A stretch of DNA of 64,000 bases from Orthonyx spaldingii. Lineage: Eukaryota > Chordata > Aves > Passeriformes > Orthonychidae. Each line of letters opens with the position of its first letter. The stretch's first letter is position 1. Location of the stretch: contig VZTJ01005554.1 in NCBI GenBank assembly GCA_013397795.1, forward strand, positions 275,942 to 339,941, read 5' to 3'. This document shows, piece after piece, positions 11,135 to 25,483 of the stretch. The position numbers and the translations under genes are program-made. The notes beneath the pieces were generated by a model that saw only the letters and a list, made by a program, of their open reading frames with translations, ran no database searches and was not told the origin of the DNA.

Positions 11135-14095
11135 CTGTGGTGCCAGCAGAGCTGGGTGGCTGGGGCTCTCTCCAGGAGGCTTTTCCCCAAGCTTTACGGG
11201 ACAGCTGAGGGCTGTCAAAGGAAGGATGAGTGCAAACAAATAGCACAGCTGATGGCTGTCCAGAACAACCCCAGAAAGGCCCATCCACAAACCCTGTATG
11301 TCCCAAGCACAATTATGGCCTAATAAATCAGAGCGATTACCAGGCGCACACCATTAAAAACATTTTTGAATCTGTCCAAAACCAGACACATTTTCTCAGT
11401 ATGTACCTGCAGAAACCAGAGCTGTGAGAGAACAAAAGCATTTGTGTCATCAGGCTTCTCTCCTGGCAGTGACTGGGGCTTGAGACAATTACATTTTTTT
11501 GTATGCTTCCATCATCTCCAGCACCTCTGTGAATAACAGAGCTCCTGGCTTTTAATGTCACCACAACCATTCCTTGCTGCAGCCATTTCTGCAAGAGCTG
11601 GAAGGGTCCCTCCCTGAAACAAGTCCAGCGTGTGGGCAACAGGCTTTGACTGCCAAGTACCACAAATATGTTCTATTCAGATACTGGCAAAATGTCTGTG
11701 CACACATCTCTGTCACAGCTTAGAGAGAACTTGGGCATGGCTGTTCACAGGGGGTCCACTTGGCTTGGAAAGTCACTTTTTGGTCAGTCTGTCCTTCTCT
11801 CTGTAGGAGATGCATCGATGTCTCCTGGCCCCATCTGCCACATGAAACCTGCTCCAGAAATTTCCATGGCCAATCATGGTCCCTGTCAAGCCATGTTCCC
11901 TGAATAAGCCCAGGTACAGGACTTCTGGTCTACAGCAGATTGATGTCATGATAGCATTTATTTAATTTTATCAATATAGAGAAATAAACATATGCACAGA
12001 CCATGTTTATTTCACTCTATCAAACGTAATTTTAACAAACATGACACAATTTTTACTGTGAAACAGAATGTCTCTTACATATAATAAGTTTCAGTGCTTT
12101 GTAATTGTATTTCAATAGGGACAAGAAGTATTTTACTGCACAGTGAATGCATTTCATTAAATAGTATAAATTTACACTCTGTTGTAAGTGAATGTTCATT
12201 TTACATTGTAATTTTTTTTTACTGCAGAATGTTGCCATTTTAGTATTCATTGTAATCACTCCACTGTGTTGCAAGCAAATGTCATTTATATGATATGTAA
12301 AAATTCAGAGAATTCAATTTAAGGGATCTCAGTCTGAAGCATAAATACATGCAAGCCACGTAACACAAATAAACTTACTCCAGATGGTTGCAGATAAAAT
12401 CAAATCCCACCATCATAAGAAATAAAATTCCCAGTACAAATACAGGCAATTCAGTACAGCTTCTGCTGACCAAAACGGCCAGAAAAATTAGCACCAATCC
12501 AAACATAATAAATTTAATGAAGTTTTTGCCACTAACAAGAGACCAAGCATTAGGTTTTCTAGATGGTTAAACAGGTTTTCTGTCTGAATGTTTTTGAGAA
12601 TCTCCATAGATTCCCTCAGCTATGTGCCCCAGAAAGTACCTCACAGGTAAATATCTAGAAACAGAAAACTATTGATACAATAAAGCAGACGATTCTAAAA
12701 GCAACAATGGTTTATTTGCCTCTCTACATTACAGCTGCCTGGAGTACTTACAGTACAGCCCAAGAGCATTAACCAACAGCCAAGCTATTTCTTCTCTTTT
12801 GATAGCCACCTTATTGCTTTCAGCAGCTAGCAAATTAAACCTTCAAAATAATTCTCATGTGCACTGACTGTAAAGTGAATTTAAATTAAACTAATATATT
12901 ACAAGAAAAGTGAGTACCTAGCCAGAGTCCTCAGCAGCCTCTTTCTTCTTCCCAAAGCAGGCTCGAAGCACACAAATATAGTTACACAGTTCACACCTGC
13001 CAAGGTGCATCTGCACATGCCATATGCTGCAGGACACAGCCCAGCCCAGCACTCACACACAGATGTATTTGCAAACACCTCCTGCCACTGGGAGACGGGG
13101 GAGTCCAGCCAAGTGCTGCTAAGACCAAACAACAAAAGCCTCGCTGCCCCTTTCTCCCCTGCCAGGGCCCCTCACATCCTCCCTGAACTCTGAACTGGCA
13201 ATAGTCACCCCAGGCACGCTCAGCAGAGGAAGGCCTCTGGCTGGCCCTTTACAGGTGTACATGAAGCCAAAGAAATGAATTTTCTGACTCAGCACCACTA
13301 CACCAGGACAACGAAACCTTGCACAGCCCTGCTGGTGTCCTTCTCCTTTGTCTATCATTCCCAAGCTTCAAGTTCAGACCTGGGAGCAGCCTGCAAGGCT
13401 GTCTCATACCTTGCACTTGCTGGCTCCAGTGCAGAGCTGAACAGAGAAGGTTTTAATTGCTCTATATTCCTTAGGTGGCATAAAAAGAATGCAAGTGAAC
13501 AGATAGATTTGAAGTGCTCTAAAACAAGCTATGGCCTCAAACACAGCTTCTTTGCTCTTAGGCTACTGGACCAAGCCCTAAAAATCTGAAAATCCTGATG
13601 TGATTGAGATTAATTACATTTCTGACAGGTAGTTATTCTTGGTAGCTGATGAAAGTCAGCTTAGATGAAAATTTGGGAACCCACTTCTTAACTGTTTATT
13701 AAGTAATAGTTTATTAATAAACTATTTTAAATCCTGTTCTTTTAGTTTCTGGGCACATATAGCTCAGTTTTGTTTTCTGCACCTCTATCTTGAAGATTTT
13801 GGATTACACTCGAGAACAGCCTTAAAAATCTCTGCTCTTACTCTAGGTCAAATTCAAGTTAGCCTCCTGCAAGTAAATCCCTGTCTCAACAGGATATCAT
13901 TGCAGAAATGGCTCTTTAAGTCTGGCAGTAGGTACAGTCAAGTTGGAAAATTGATATAATCAGATTTAAAGGCAGAAAACCTGACTGCATCAGCACTGTG
14001 AAATCCAGCAAGTATTCAGTACACATAGCAAAGAGGAGGGGAGAAAGTCAGCAGCAAAATGAGAGCAGCCCTTCTCATGGCAGGTATTGCTTTCC
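11135..14095. other. Intergenic, includes an AT-rich 3'-UTR-like stretch
   Basis: No gene is recognised. The segment 11,940-12,320 is notably AT-rich, with AATAAA-type hexamers on both strands, and could be a conserved block or the end of an unknown transcript. Nothing in the sequence decides this. Confidence 0.6.
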
Positions 14096-14580
14096 CACAG
14101 GAATTACAGACTGATTTGGGTTGGAAGGGACCTTAAAGATCATCTCATTCCAACCTCCTGCCATGGGCAGGGACACCTCCCACCAGCCCAGGTTGCTCCA
14201 AGCCCTGTCCAACCTGGCCTTGAACACTTCTAGGGATGGGGAATCCACAGCTTCTCTGGGCACCCTGTGCCAGTGGTTCATCTCCCCTGAGTAAAGAATT
14301 TCTTCATAGTAGATAATCTAAACCTGCCCTCTGTCTGCTTAAAGCCATTGTTCCTTGTCCTGACACTATCTGCGCTCATAACAAGTCTCCCTCCTTTTCA
14401 GAAGCTCCTTTTAGGTACTGGAAGACCACAGTGAGGTCTCACCAGAGCTTTCTCTTCTCCAGGCTGACCAACCCCAGCTCCCTCAGCCTGTCTTTATAGG
14501 AGATATGCTCCAGCCTTCTGATTACCTTCATGGCCTCCTCTAGACCTGCTCCAACAGATCCATGCTTTCTTGTACCAAGG
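14096..14580 (-). mobile_element. CR1 LINE, 3' end, reverse orientation
   Basis: Reading the plus strand from about 14,096, the sequence is the complement of the avian CR1 3' end (TTGGGTTGGAAGGGACC, then CCATGGGCAGGGACACC). It continues into the end of ORF2: the minus-strand translation includes HWHRVPREAVDSPSLEVFK and, upstream, LRELGLVSLEK. It is 5'-truncated, as most CR1 copies are, and the reading frame is broken. Confidence 0.93.
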
Positions 14581-17500
14581 GAGGCATTTTCTGGTGTGGC
14601 TGCCTGGCCCCCTGCAGAGCAGGGCAAACACCTTGCAGGTACCATGCAGGGGCACATCCCCTCAATATCAAATGAGGAACTCCTGCATCATGGACAACAC
14701 AAGTCCTGAAGTCTCCTTTTCATACAAAGCTGTACATCACAACTCTTCTTGCCCCTATGCACTCACACATATGAAGCAGCCACTCATTCTGTTACTCTGT
14801 GCAGTGCAGCTTTGATTACCAAAATCTGTTCTCCACATTCTTGAGACATGTCCAGTTATTACTGGCATTAGCACACAGTTCCTCCTGGATTTTTCCTCAG
14901 CATTTTAAAGCTGCCCATGCTGTTGCTTGGTACAAGATTGGATTTATCAGCATTGCATTTCCTGATTCAGCCTTGCAGGTTGGAAGGTTCCAGCTCCAGT
15001 CCCTTGGAAGCCTCTCAGTTATGCATAGGTCTGACAGCAGAGCAGTTTAGGTGCCCTTTCAGAGCAAGGGACCAACATTGCTGGACAGGAACTGTGTGAT
15101 CTGCACTGCAGGTCACAGAGTACTCTGTGTTTCCTGCTAATTAAATTCACTGTTGGAAGCTCCTCACATCTCCACGTGATGTGTAACTGCAGAGCTGGAT
15201 GTTGCCCCTAATTGCTTTTTATAACAAGGTTATACAAGTCACGCTGTTATGTCCAGTTATGTCAGGGCCCTGACAACTGTACATGACCAAAAGTGACATT
15301 AATACCACACTGTATTGTACCCAAATTGGATATTAATGAGGAAATCTCAGTCCTCTCTTAGTAGGTTCTTATTGTGATCAGTTAAGAGCTGTATTTACAC
15401 AGGAGTGTTAAGGAGCATTAAAATAAAACTCAAAGTAAAAATGTGGATATTTATATAACCTAAATGATGTGTTAAAACACGAGATAGTCTAATTGAGCAA
15501 TACTATTCCCCGCCAGGTCACAAAATTTCTCTAATAGCATATTACAACTTGTTTTCTTCAGCCCAGCACTGAAGTAAACTGAGGGAGTGAGTACATACCA
15601 GTGCAGATTTCTTGTGAGGACCAATTATGTTCCTTGGCAAGGAGGAAAGTGTCAAGAGATCACTGGACACAACACATCAGATGCTTTTCCCCTGCTAACA
15701 AAGAGCTGCTGCACAGTTCGACGTTTGAGCTAAATGGATAAGAGGGACAAAACTGAAACTACCCAAACCCATCCCAGATATCCCTGTTTCTGGACTCAGC
15801 AATGAATGAAATAGTGGAAAAAGCAAGTTAGCCCAGCCTGAAGCAAGCCTCTTGGCACCTCTTGGCTTCGTTGCTATTTCCACCTAAAGCCCACACTCCT
15901 TGGGAACCCGACTCCCGTGGAAGTCTTCTCTGGGCAAAAGCTGCTGTGCTGCAGGGCAAAAGATTAATGCAATTAAAATTAAGTCTCAGATTATTCACCC
16001 AGGCCAAGTAGGAGAGAAGGGATCCTAATGTTCATATTACCAATGGGTACATTCTGCCCCTGCTTTTACTCCTGCACCCTCACCAGACGTCAGAGGCAGA
16101 ATTCATCCACACAGGCTTTGGAGTCTGGGATGGCATTATGAAGGGGTAGGTGCTACTAGATCATGGAAGATTTTTCTACAGCAATTGCCAATTAATAAGC
16201 AAGCGAAACTGTTCCGTAAAAGCGCTTCTTGCCCACTCGCGAAAACAGAGCAGCAGCTCCTGGTTCAGACGGAGGTACCTCCTTGTAGTGGGTAGAAGTG
16301 CCATGCTAAACCACCCCTGCAAACCAAACCCACGTGGCACAGGCTCGCCCAAAGCCAATAGCAATTGATTATTAGCTAACGAGTCAGTTAATCACAGTCT
16401 GATATGTGTTATGCCTAGAAAATGCTCACTAGTCCTACATATGCAACATGTTTACATTAACATTTTAGAAGGCTTAGCGGCTTCCAAGTTCCTTTATGTT
16501 TGCACACAGCAGAGATCTCTAGGAAAATGTGACAGGGAAGCACAGTGTAACTGAATTATTATAAGCAGACACCTGAATAAAAACCGTCTTAAGGCAAGGC
16601 GGCTCCAGCTGCTTTACACACAACTTGCTGCTTTCTCATTATATTCTTTATCTATTGCTGAGTCAAGAATAAAATCCAATTTTGTCAAACATTTTAAGCA
16701 AAATATAAAGGCCAGGGAAGAGTTCTTTTTCAAATGACTTTCTATTTAGACATCCCTTATTCGAGACCAGGGTAATAAAATATTTTAGCCCTTTCCAACA
16801 GCCAGACGTCAACAGAATTGAAACCACCATCAGCACATCTCTAACTAAAAAGCATCACTGAACAAAGCCTGCCTTGCTCTGGAGCTCACACAATGTTCCA
16901 TCAAGTTTTTCAGCTTACAGACAGAAGAAAAAGCTTAGGTTATCCCTTTGCAACTCTCCCAGTCCTTTACATTTCCACCAGGAATCCAGGCAGGACTTCA
17001 ATGGCCTTGGTTTCTCTGGAGCGTATTTTCAAAGCAGGCATTTGGTCTCAATCTGATCATGAGAGCAAGGCAAAGGGGAAACATTCACCAACTCCCTGCA
17101 ACCTCCTGTTCCAAATGCACGGCACAAACTTGTTAAACATTTTCTCAGATGGCAAAGAGAAAACCCCAGGGGGATCAAGGCATTATTTGTTGTTCTGTGG
17201 CTAGAACACCCGAGAATTCCCTGTAATGGAAGAGGAGGCCACGGGGAACTGCAGATGTTCCCAGCAGCACCTCTCTGCAGCAGCACAGGTAGTCCCCTCT
17301 GGCTGCTGTGTCACAGAGGCCTGGGTGGCTCTAAAACACTGAGATCCCAGTGGAGCCGCACTGGTGTTTGCAGTGGATGAGGGGAAATATTCACATTCTC
17401 ACAAGATGGTTGTAAAATCACGGGGCACTTGACTACACCAGCAGCTCAGCACCATTTCTCAGATCACTACTCATTTCTTCACATAATGTAAAAGATAATA

Positions 17501-20500
17501 ACTGCTTGTACCCAGGTACAACACAGGTGCTCTGTTAGGGTGCTACTGTCAGTGGCCTGTCACCCTGGCTCCCACACAATGGGCTCTGTGCTGACAGGAA
17601 GGTAGAGTGGCTCTGTTTCAAGAGGCCCTACAAGCCTAAGAGCACTTTACTGGCAATATAAAAAGCCCCCAAAAACTAAAATAGTGAGAAAGATTTCAGC
17701 ATGTACATTATGTAGAGAGTCATAGGAGAATGACATGAGAGGGTTGCAGAAAGCTCAACAGACCAGCACAGAGGTTTGTGAGCTGGTTGCTGATTCCTAT
17801 TTGCAATTCAAGAGGTTTGTGATTGATCAGACCATTGTTTCTTCTCCTCTCAGTACAGTCCTTTCCACCCTCAGGGAAATATCAAAGAATAAGGAGCGAA
17901 TAATGCACTTAAGGTGTAAACCTGTGGCATTTGGTGGATATTTTAACTAATGCTGGCATTTCATTTAATGATATCAAATAAAGAATTATACAGCCTCATT
18001 CAGCCTGATTTCCCTCACACTATTCCAATCAGCAGCAATTTCAGCCTAAGTCTCAGGTTGAAGATTATATTTGCAAATTAGATTTTAGGGAGCAGGGGGG
18101 ATAAATCTGTTAGTCTGTGGTTTGATCAAAAGTTTGAAAGCTAGTCTTATAATGAAAGGGTGAAATCTTGGCTGCAAAGTCAGCATGAACCTCATCCAAA
18201 ATTTCTCACAGCCCTTTTAATAGCGTAAATGCTTCAAGCTAGTACATCTGGGTCTCTGAAACAGTGGCAGCAGTATTTCAAATATTCTCAAAGCCAGATA
18301 CTTGGATGGGCTTGAACTGGTGACAATAATTGTGAAGATCAGCTTCTCAGGCCAAATAGAAACACGCCAGGATCACGCAGGCAGGCTCAGTTCTCTCACA
18401 GGAAACACTTGAGCGAAGCAGGATGCCAGGGCTTCAAAGAGGAGAAGCTGGAGGGCATAGAAGCACACGTGAGTGGCAGAAAATTAACAATTCTGATACT
18501 GCAGCCACTCCAAAACACAGATCACCGAATACACCGAGGCAAAGAATAGAACAGTACAATTCAGTGAAAAATTAGAAAATACTTGGTGTGTTTGGGGCAC
18601 CAGATAGTCAATATTTGTTCCTCAGATTGTCACTGATGAACCAAAACTTCCTTTAGGGCACAGAAGGCACCACAAGGGCTGCATCAAGCAGCATTCAGCA
18701 AAGCAGCACATGCCAGAGCTTTGCCATCACCAGGATTCTCCATACGGAGCATTTAAGGCAGGTCACACAACAGCAAGATACCAGCTGCTTCCAGGGGTGT
18801 TTTTTTTGTTTTTTTTGGGGTTTTTTGTTACATTTTTAAAACAAACTTTTCTTAAGACAAATCTGACCAAGTTATATGCAATACTTTCTCTCGCCCCAGC
18901 CATTTAAATCAATTTAATAAGCAAGCCAGATTGCATGCCAGTGCTTCCAACAATTAACTTGCAAGAAATCCTGTGATGAACCTTAGTCTCTTTTCACACT
19001 GACTTTATTAGACTCACAAAACTTTACACTTGTTCGTATACAATGTGAAAATAAAGCACTGCCAGGCTAGCAGACAAATCAGTGGCCTAAATGTTCCAGA
19101 GAATGAAATGATCTATGCCTTGGCTGTCCTGCAGGGCTTGCAGAAGCAGGAAGAAGTATCACCAAATAACTTGAATTCAATAATTCCCCAGAAGCACCAG
19201 TTCCCATAACCTTAGGAAATTCTGATGCAGTTGGTAGGAGGAAATACATCTCTCTGGCAGCTAACTGCAAAAAGAGAAAGTGGCATGCTCAGGAAAAAGA
19301 AAACACTAAAAAGAGATTAATACACTGGAAGATATATAGGAAGAGAGGGAGCAGAGGATTTCATCTCTGTCAGGCAGAGGGTTACAGATCCATCCTGTAT
19401 CAACACTTCCTTTCCAATTTGATCACAACCACCTTTAGGTTTTTTATTTATTTCAAACGCTGGCTTTGAAGTGGTGGGTTATGGGAATGAAATGAAAGGA
19501 CGCATTACAAAACATCTCTTGATTAGCCATTTGGTCTGACCAGCTGAGCTTCTTTTAATGTTATGCAAAAGAAGCTGAACAGGCCCTCAAGCAGAGGATG
19601 CTCCTGGCCTTAACTGGAGCCTGATCAAACCATTGTCTTCCTATTAGAGGGTGCAGTCTTGCAGCCCTGCTGCTGAAATGGTGCTTTGATCATATGTCGT
19701 GGAAAACTGGCAAGAGCAACCATTTAATGTCACATTTCTGGTTTTACTCTACAGCTCTTATTGCTTTATATGCATAAAAAATGCATGGCTACTTATAAAT
19801 CTTTGATGACATTCCGGATTAGACCTGTTACATTTTTCACCTCCCCTCCAGGATAAAGTGAGGAAAACGCACACCTGCCATACAGGACATGGGATACACT
19901 GCAAATTTGAACACAGGCATTCATTCAGTGGAGGGCAACAGCTGTTCCCAGGAATGGTACCAAACTCAGAAAAGTGGAATTTGTCCTTTCTGGCAATTAA
20001 TTAGGTTGAAATTGTGAGAGGTAGCCTCAGTGTTACAGTGCTGGGAGGCTGAGATGCTCTCCTTCTCTTATCACTGTCTCTCCTTTCATGTTCCTGCTGT
20101 GAGACAGAGCGTGACCCCAAAAACTCCAATCAGGTGAGCTGGTAATAATTATGGTTTTACAGCTCCACACAAGAAAAGTACCCTGGGAAAGGGACAGACC
20201 TGACAGGACAGCCTAGATCCCTGAAAAAGTGAAACCGTAGCCTACAAACCTACCTAGGAGTTGGAAGGGCTCACTCATAAAAGATTCATAGTGGCTACTG
20301 AGTACATTCATTGATCCAAAATCCTACCAGCAGCTACTCTTCACAAAGGCACCAATGCATTGCCCTGTTTGCAAGTATTCTCCACATCACTCACCCTTCA
20401 GCCCTACTCCTCCTCTCTCCTACTGCCTCAACTCCCAGAGGGCCAGGCAACCCATATTAACATTGCTGCAGTGACAAGAGCATCCCTGGAGAAACCACTT

Positions 20501-22179
20501 GCTATCTGGAAAATGGCCCATGAAGCTGTGTAGGCATCCTAAAATACTCTGAAAAGCTGAAAGAACAAGGCACTTACCAAGGGGAATGCTAAGAGGACGA
20601 AGAAGAAAAATAAACATGAACATGCAAAAGAAAGACTTTGGATGTACACATCACACTGCCTGAAAGAGATCCCACTGTAATTCTTGCCATGTCACCTGTT
20701 GCCTTGAGAATTACCATAATAAAGTAGTTGTGCAGTCTTTCAGCTTAAAGCTGATTTTTGAAGAACAGGTATTTCTCTGCTCATACTTCTCTTTCTTTTT
20801 ATTTTTTTCCCCTCCCACGGAGGTATTTTGACTGAATTTAGGAGTCTGAAATCACAAGACCAAAAAAAGCACCATGAGTGAAGGAAGGGGTGGGGAAGGC
20901 TCCTTTAATCACACAGGTGGTAGTGAAGGGAGATTTGCACCTGGGCCAATTACCCATTAATCTGCAGCAGCTTCTGGTAGAAATGCCCCACTTTGCTCTT
21001 AATCCTTTTGCAGTAACAGCCCAGCTTGGTGCAGCTTCTCCTCTCCTCGCTGACCACATTCCCCCCCTAGCACTCACGTGCTGCTGCATTTTGCATTTTG
21101 AAACAAACTCCTAGTGCTCGGGTATTGTGCAGATTACAGCCAGCAGGCTCTCCTGTTTTCCAGCCTTTTTTTATTTCCCAGCCAGTAACTGCCTGTTCCA
21201 TGCATCAGGAGATTAGGAAGAAAATGTATTATTTCCACAAAGGCTGACACAGCCTTTTTCTCCATTTATACCTACTGATTTTTTTCCCCCCTGATGCATT
21301 ATGTGAGCTCCTCTCTCAGTTTCACTTTTTTGACAGCAGTGTTTTAACATCCTTTAGAAAATGCATGTGCTGTTCAGCATACTGTGGAGGGAGGATAGGC
21401 CAGGTGTGGATCATTTTACATTGCAGGGAAATGAGTCCTCTTTTCTCTATAATTATCAAATCTGCTTCTACAGAGAGCCTTTCTCTACTGCTAGGCTACA
21501 GCCCTCTGTTGCCTTATGCCTTATGGTAAATATTCAAAGGTCACTACACTAGGATTTCCTCTGGAAGGCAGAGTTCTTAGGAACATGAGGGCTGGGGTAA
21601 GGAAAACAGCCCTGTGTGAAGCTAGCCTCCCTAACAGAAGATGAGATTTTCTCAATAGTTAGAGCTGAATATTGAGAAAAGTAAAAGCTTTGCTTCTACT
21701 TCCAACACTAGATGAGGAATATCAGTTATCAAGGAGGGAAAACACACAATTTTACCAGGAGTGATAATATGTTTAAAAGTGCCATATACTTTTTTTTTTT
21801 TTGGACTTGGTGAAACACAGCAGATGTAAAAACCGTTTGAAAGGCAAAGGATGCTATGCAATGTTACCATGCAGGCACAGTGCCTGTGTCAAATTCACCT
21901 TAGATGACATTTCTTTTTCATGAAGGCATTGAAGCTTTCACCTAAAAACCTTTTTAACATGTTTTCCTTTCATTTTCTCCCCAATTAGCTTTTTCACTAG
22001 AGTTAAACTGGAGGTTAATCCATTTAAGTTTAGTACTGTCTGCTTGAGGGTACTTGAGATAAATCAGTTCTAGCTAATGAGGGGTTGAAATTCAGGGCAG
22101 AGGAGTCAAACTGCACCAGTCCATCTTATGGATACCTGTTCAAGGTATCACAGTTAAGCAGAGTTTGTTTCCACAGTGG
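14581..22179. other. Intergenic desert
   Basis: No gene or clear transposon is recognised in this 7.6 kb. AT-rich blocks near 15,180-15,500 and 16,150-16,500 look less random than their surroundings, with CpGs kept in the second. A T-rich/G-rich low-complexity patch lies at about 18,800-18,835. Confidence 0.65.
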
Positions 22180-22458
22180 ACAATGTACAAGGGCACGTAG
22201 TGACAGGATCAGGGTGATGGCTTAAAAATGACAGACAGTAAGTTTAGGTTAAAATTAAAAAAAATATTCTTTACTCTGAGGGTGGTGAGGCACTGGCACA
22301 GGTTGCCCGGAGAAGCTGTGGCTGCCCCATCCCTGGATCGGGTTCAGTGGAGTTCTGAGCAGCCTGGTCTAGTGGGAGATGTCTCTGCCCATGGCTGGGG
22401 GATTGGATTTAGATGATCTTTAAGGTCACTTCTAACCCAAACCTTCTATGATTCTGTG
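22180..22458 (+). mobile_element. CR1 LINE, 3' end fragment
   Basis: About 280 bp match the CR1 3' terminus: ACAAGGGCACGTAGTGACAGG, then GAGGCACTGGCACAGGTTGC, ending in the typical GATGATCTTTAAGGTC tail and TTCTATGATTCTGTG. It is 5'-truncated and has no intact open frame. Confidence 0.92.
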
Positions 22459-25400
22459 CAGGATACATTCAATTTGTCTGGGTGCATTAGCTGTCAAACC
22501 CTCACAAAACCTGCAATCCCATGTTTGCTCAGGATATCTTCCCCACAAAAAACCCGCAAACACTGTTTCGGGGACTTGATGCAGGCACACACTTCAAATA
22601 TTTCTGTATTAACTCAATGCCTGTAGTTCCCAATGAACATCTGTGTACCTGGAGCACTATCATGGCTCACTGCAGGGTAAGACAAAGCCTCCCTGTGCAG
22701 AGGGGCTCTGGGCTCAGGTGTCACCACTTCGTGTGACCCGGGTCACAAACTGCTGCTTTTCCTTCTGCAGACAGCCCTAAAGCCCACCGTCCTCTGGGAT
22801 CAACAGGGCCAACAAGGAAAGTTTTTACCTCTGCTCACAGCACTGCTTCCTTACCAGTGCTGAGCAATGCAGACTGAATAATCCCTGCAGGCTGTGCATG
22901 GATTCTGTCCTTCCCAAGTGAGTTACAAAATCATACCAGCTTCTGCCCTATTTTTGGCCCAGTGGGTCTGGCTTTTCTCTGCAGGAGCTGGGCTTGCACA
23001 AGAGGAGGAGAGAGACAGAGCTTGGGCACAGCCTGGGCACCCAAGTCACAGACTCGGAGGTAAGGGACTGGATTTCTTCAGGAGAGGAAGGGGAGCTGAA
23101 CCTTGTTGCTGTTGAACCGACGGCGGAGCGAAGGGACACACGAATCTTGAGAGAATGTTAAGTGGATTTATTTAATTAATAACAGATTTATATACACGCG
23201 AGAGGACTATTCAGATTGGCTGAGAGTACTCCAGCCCCCGGGATTGATTGGGCAGAGCTCTGACTGCCTGTTTCCAAAAGCCACTCTCAGTAATATGGAA
23301 CTTATATTTAGTAAACTTCAGTAGAGGAAGAAACAATTCCTGTGGGAAAGAGTCTGTGCTGTCACAGAACCCCACTCCTCCCTGGAAAGAACACTGACCA
23401 CTAGGATATTATTGGCTGGAAACTACTGACTCCTCCTTCTCTTTCAGCAAATAATAATACAGCTATGTGCAATAATTTAGTGTTGTAATAGGAAATAATA
23501 AAAATGCCAACAACTGTTCATGCACGACCTCCTAAAAGGGACCTTTGTGCTTTTAAAAATCAACAATCCAAAAATGAAATGGGAGGTTAATGTGATCCCC
23601 TTGGTGCAGCTGAGTCTGCTACATATGGAAGTGCTTTGTGTCAGGTTTTTGTGCTGGCACAAGCATATGGGATCAGACACAGAGGAGGAGTTCTGAACTT
23701 TTCTGCAGACAGATTAATGAATTCAAGCTGAAGTAGCAGCACAGATCTTGCACTAGCCAGTCCAAAAATAGTAAAGAAATCCCTTTTCTACATTTAGCAC
23801 TGTGTGGATGGGTTTCTGTGTTCATTGATGAGTTCCTAGGCCAGCTCAAGTTTTATGAGAGCTATAGCTCTTTATTTCTACAGTCAAAAGAGTGCAGGAG
23901 TTTTGAATATTAGCACGATATTATCTCCCTTTTTGCTTTCACTGCATTCAGCACGGCTGGCTCCACTAAATAACACATAAATCTTAACTGTCTGTTATAG
24001 AAAGGTTATTTTGAAAAAGTGTTTCTTGCCAGATTATTATCCATTTTGTACCACTTTTTCTATCCTTGTTCTGTCTTTTTCATTCTTCTATGAGAAAGAA
24101 AGATTTTTCCTCTCCTTTTCCTTTCTTTTTGTCCTGATCTAGTTCTTGTGGCTGATCTATAAGAGCACTGATACAACGTAGTTATTCATTTTGGCAGCTT
24201 TTTTTAAACAAATTCCATAGCATGATCCGACCGGTGACAAATGACCCAGCACTTCCACTTGGAATACTAACGCTGAATTATCTGGCTTCCTGGGGTCTGA
24301 TGGAGATGCAGTGAGAATTAAAAAAATTACTGCACAGGAGCAGTGGTGACTGATGTAGGGCCTGCACGCTGAGCTTTTGACCTCCATGGTTTCTACAGTA
24401 ACTGTGCAATGCATTGTGCTTTCTATTCTCAGGCTCTGCCTTGGAAGCCAATTAAATTAAAAGGCTATTCATTTCATTCTGTTTGTCTCCAGGACGCTCA
24501 CACAGAAATGCAAACGATTCCTGCTCAGAGTTCCCTGCGTCAGAGAAACTGATGTTGTTCTGCTAATTTGTGATAACACTGTAAACCAATATGCAATCTG
24601 CCCTGGTTTAAAAGATGTGCATAGGATGTACACTGAACTTACAAAACACTGATTAGGGAGACCATGAAATTAAATCTTCTGAAGGGCATGTCTTTCAAAC
24701 CCTCAAGGCAGCTCTTTTTCTTGGTTTAATCAGATAGTGAATCATTGCAACTCAGGCTTTCCAAGAGCCAGATTCATCAATACTAGGAAGCGTGGATTTG
24801 TAATATTGAACAGTTACAGTCTCAGGACAGCTTGGTGAAAAGCAAAGCTGTAGTATGTGGTTGGTAAGCACTTTGCTGCTTAAAAAAAAGCAGGAGAAAA
24901 TGGGAGAATATTTCCTAGTAAAACCAAAGAATCATTGGAGGACTGATCCACCAATTTGAACAACAGAGAAACACAGTTCCAAATACACTGTTCTCTTAAG
25001 GACTTGTCTCCAGCTCAGTGAGAAATTAACATTTGTGTTAAACCACAGAAAACAAATTGACATGAAACATTACCATCCTGTCTTTTTATTCTAAATTAAC
25101 CTTGGGCTATAGTTTCCCATGCCACTTTAAGCAAGTGTAATTTCAGATCTGGAGGAATGACCTTCACATTGAAGGGAAGCCGGAGGACTTCAACACCGTC
25201 CTGCGGGATACAAAATTACATCCTGCAACCTGCCATTTGTAGATCATTTTTGCAGGCTGGCAACCACAAATTGGAATGTGCCTATCATCAATGGCAGATC
25301 AAATGTTAGGGCTCTTCTAATGGTCAGGGTACTGAAGGTTTGTTGATAGAGAAGATGTGTGTTTGTAACAGGGGCAGCAGCCTCCATTGCACTTTATCTG

Positions 25401-25483
25401 GACATGGCTGGCAGGGTGTAATAAGCTAAATGAGGTTGACATGACAAAAATGTCTCCAGGCTTATGAAAACCTGGAACACTAT
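22459..25483. other. Intergenic, around the 23,104 LTR
   Basis: Outside the LTR at 23,104-23,366 I recognise no gene or repeat. The 2.1 kb between the two reverse-oriented LTRs has no retroviral coding traces. Confidence 0.7.
23104..23366 (-). mobile_element. Solo LTR, short avian ERV family A, reverse orientation
   Basis: This is the reverse complement of the 34,937 copy, running from TGTTGC on the left to GTCACA on the right, 263 bp. The flanks are GAACCT and GAACCC, a 6-bp duplication with one mismatch. It contains the TATA region (reads as TTTATATACACGCG on the plus strand), the CCAATC region and the shared ends. No internal retroviral sequence is present. Confidence 0.9.
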
